A DNA stretch of 7,917 bases. Source: Candidatus Rifleibacteriota bacterium. Lineage in GTDB: Bacteria > Riflebacteria > Ozemobacteria > Ozemobacterales > Ozemobacteraceae. Within the stretch, counting starts at the first letter, position 1. Each line of letters begins with the position of its first letter. The notes below the pieces were generated by a model, which saw only the letters and a list, made by a program, of their open reading frames with translations, did no database searches and was not told the origin of the DNA. The position numbers and the translations under genes were made by a program. Positions 6,965 to 7,917 of the stretch are shown here, one piece after another. The stretch is from the NCBI GenBank assembly GCA_022704885.1, contig JAKJFO010000192.1:1-7917 (forward strand), written 5' to 3'.

Positions 6965-7295
6965 CCCGCGAATGCGTTGATCTGAGCGACTATTTACAGA
7001 TTCCTGAGATGCCTGTAATTCAAATTATCAGGTCGTAGCGCACTTAACATTACAGAAGAACAGGTGCAGAAAAGCATGCCAGAGAAGTTTCCGGCAGAAA
7101 CAGAAGGAAAACAGGGATTCAATGCCCGGAAAAGCCGGTCGGTGTGCCGCCAGACCCGGGCTCGAAGTGTGTAGCCGAATTCACCGCAACTCGAAAACAC
7201 CTTCGTGGTTCTGAACCTGTATGCAATATAGGCAGATTTTTGCGAATGCCAAGGGGCAAAATTTAATTCGTGCCATTACCAGGTTTTTTGGGTGC

Positions 7296-7325
7296 TCGAC
7301 AGCAGTTACAATGATGTATCATAAT
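7296..7325 (+). promoter_or_regulatory. Candidate sigma70-type promoter for the ankyrin-repeat gene
   Basis: TCGACA (7296-7301) and CATAAT (7320-7325) each match the -35 and -10 consensus at five of six positions, with an 18-bp spacer. Transcription would start near 7332, leaving a leader of about 28 nt before the ATG. TTGACA at 7329-7334 is a perfect -35 hexamer, but no -10-like hexamer lies 16-18 bp downstream of it, only the ribosome site. Confidence 0.4.
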
Positions 7326-7348
7326 ACTTTGACAACAAATAAATATTC

Positions 7349-7353
7349 AGGAG
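7349..7353 (+). promoter_or_regulatory. Shine-Dalgarno site of the ankyrin-repeat gene
   Basis: AGGAG, within the purine-rich run CAGGAGAGGGAA, sits 6 nt before the ATG at 7360-7362. It fixes the start of a gene that has no stop codon in the window. The following codons encode a hydrophobic signal sequence, which supports the choice. Confidence 0.8.
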
Positions 7354-7359
7354 AGGGAA

Positions 7360-7917
7360 ATGGCCCGTTCAGATTTTCTGGTATGCCCGGCACTGCTGAT
7401 ATGTTTTTTGCTGGCTATGACAATGCCGCTGACAGCTTCTCAAGATAATTCGCAGATTCTTCTTACGGGTGGCAGAATGCCTTTTTTGAAGGCATTTGAA
7501 AAAGCTGGCCGTGAAAAAGCCCGAATTGTAAGTTCTGGAGCTGCCCGGGTATTTGAAGTTGCCTCCATGACCGGAAAAATCAACGACAAGACTCAGGCAG
7601 AGCACAATGCCGGCAAAAACTCTGCCTCTGAAACCGGTCTGCGGCTGCATAAAGCAGTTCTCGAGAGAGATTCTGCTCTGCTTGAATCGCTTCTTGCAGG
7701 TGGTGCTGACCCGAATCAGAAGAATAAAGACGGAGACCCCCCTGTGATCGTTGCGGCTGAAAAAGAATTTCTGAAAGCGGTTTCGCTTCTTTTAGACCAC
7801 GGGGCCGATTTCCGGGCTACAGATAGCTCACAGCGCACCTTGCTGCAGAAACTCGCAAAGGTGAACGCTTTTGCTCTGGTGGCCGATATGATCGAGCGCG
7901 GCGCCGATGTAAATGCC
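7360..7917 (+). CDS. Secreted ankyrin-repeat protein, N-terminal part (3' end outside window)
   Basis: The frame is open from the ATG at 7360 to the last base, giving 186 residues of a longer protein. Residues 1-26 form a signal peptide: a short N-region, a hydrophobic core around LLICFLLAM, and a likely cleavage after A26 in PLTASQD. Cys15 is inside the core and does not form a lipobox, so export by signal peptidase I is expected rather than lipoprotein attachment. Residues 30-90 are a polar, low-similarity linker. Ankyrin repeats then begin: about 92-123 with LLAGGADPNQKNKDG, 124-156 with LLLDHGADFRATD, and 157 onward with MIERGADVNA at the window edge. The repeats have the usual helix-turn-helix followed by a GAD-type turn. 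Ankyrin arrays bind proteins; the partner is unknown. A candidate promoter and good ribosome site lie directly upstream, so it probably starts its own transcript. Confidence 0.85.
   Translation, partial: MARSDFLVCPALLICFLLAMTMPLTASQDNSQILLTGGRMPFLKAFEKAGREKARIVSSGAARVFEVASMTGKINDKTQAEHNAGKNSASETGLRLHKAVLERDSALLESLLAGGADPNQKNKDGDPPVIVAAEKEFLKAVSLLLDHGADFRATDSSQRTLLQKLAKVNAFALVADMIERGADVNA

Larger units (their letters stand above)
6926..7359. other. 434-bp divergent intergenic region, no convincing gene
   Basis: This stretch separates the divergently oriented VWA and ankyrin genes. Apart from the two ribosome sites and candidate promoter elements at its ends, I see no tRNA-like cloverleaf, insertion-sequence end, tandem repeat or CRISPR repeat. 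A minus-strand frame at 6994-7200 lacks a Shine-Dalgarno and has a cysteine- and arginine-rich, non-protein-like composition. A plus-strand frame starting at 7221 runs into the ankyrin gene in another frame. A small perfect palindrome, GGTTC-T-GAACC (7208-7218), is present and could be an operator half-site pair, but nothing else supports that. Confidence 0.6.

Noticed and set aside
6994..7200. 68-codon minus-strand open frame in the intergenic region.
   Set aside because: It would need a GTG start at 7200 with no ribosome site, and the product is rich in Cys, Arg and Ser without any recognisable pattern.
7329..7334. Perfect TTGACA as a -35 element for the ankyrin gene.
   Set aside because: The matching -10 position falls on the ribosome site and no TATAAT-like hexamer is there; the upstream TCGACA-18-CATAAT pair fits better.
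7221..7448. 75-codon plus-strand open frame overlapping the ankyrin gene start.
   Set aside because: It lacks a Shine-Dalgarno and overlaps, in another frame, a gene with a strong ribosome site, signal peptide and ankyrin repeats.

Overview
The window is bacterial. Genes are tightly packed, Shine-Dalgarno sites are recognisable, and there is a type I restriction-modification locus. Both a multi-pass membrane von Willebrand factor A (VWA) protein and an ankyrin-repeat protein with a signal peptide point outside the cytoplasm, which fits a Gram-negative-like cell, but the taxon cannot be named from sequence alone. Composition is mixed: hand counts of sampled lines give about 56% GC in hsdM, about 38% in the ATPase gene that follows, 43-45% in the next two genes and about 55% in the VWA gene.

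Region 1 (1-4946, + strand) is one compact transcription unit of five genes: the 3' end of hsdS, a complete hsdM, an AAA/ABC-type ATPase resembling the DUF3696 group, a small PIN-like nuclease candidate, and a small ATP-dependent RNA ligase. Three of the four junctions are 4-nt start/stop overlaps (ATGA, ATGA, GTGA) and the fourth has a 5-nt gap, so the genes are probably co-transcribed and translationally coupled. No hsdR is in the window; it would have to lie upstream or be absent. A plausible intrinsic terminator (4945-5006) closes the unit.

The ATPase/PIN/RNA ligase trio is the most interesting content. An ATPase sensor paired with a candidate RNase, attached to a type I methyltransferase, recalls restriction-linked anticodon nucleases (PrrC, RloC) and the ATPase-effector pair of PARIS. 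The added RNA ligase suggests RNA cleavage and resealing in one operon. This is inferred from domains and context and has not been demonstrated.

Region 2 (5051-6925, - strand) is a convergent gene for a 624-residue VWA protein with three predicted N-terminal membrane helices and an intact metal-ion-dependent adhesion site (MIDAS). A good Shine-Dalgarno sequence supports a start 24 nt inside the longest reading frame. Region 3 (6926-7359) is a 434-bp divergent intergenic stretch with candidate promoters only. Region 4 (7360 to the window end, + strand) begins a secreted ankyrin-repeat protein that continues past the window. Regions 2-4 look unrelated to the restriction-linked operon.
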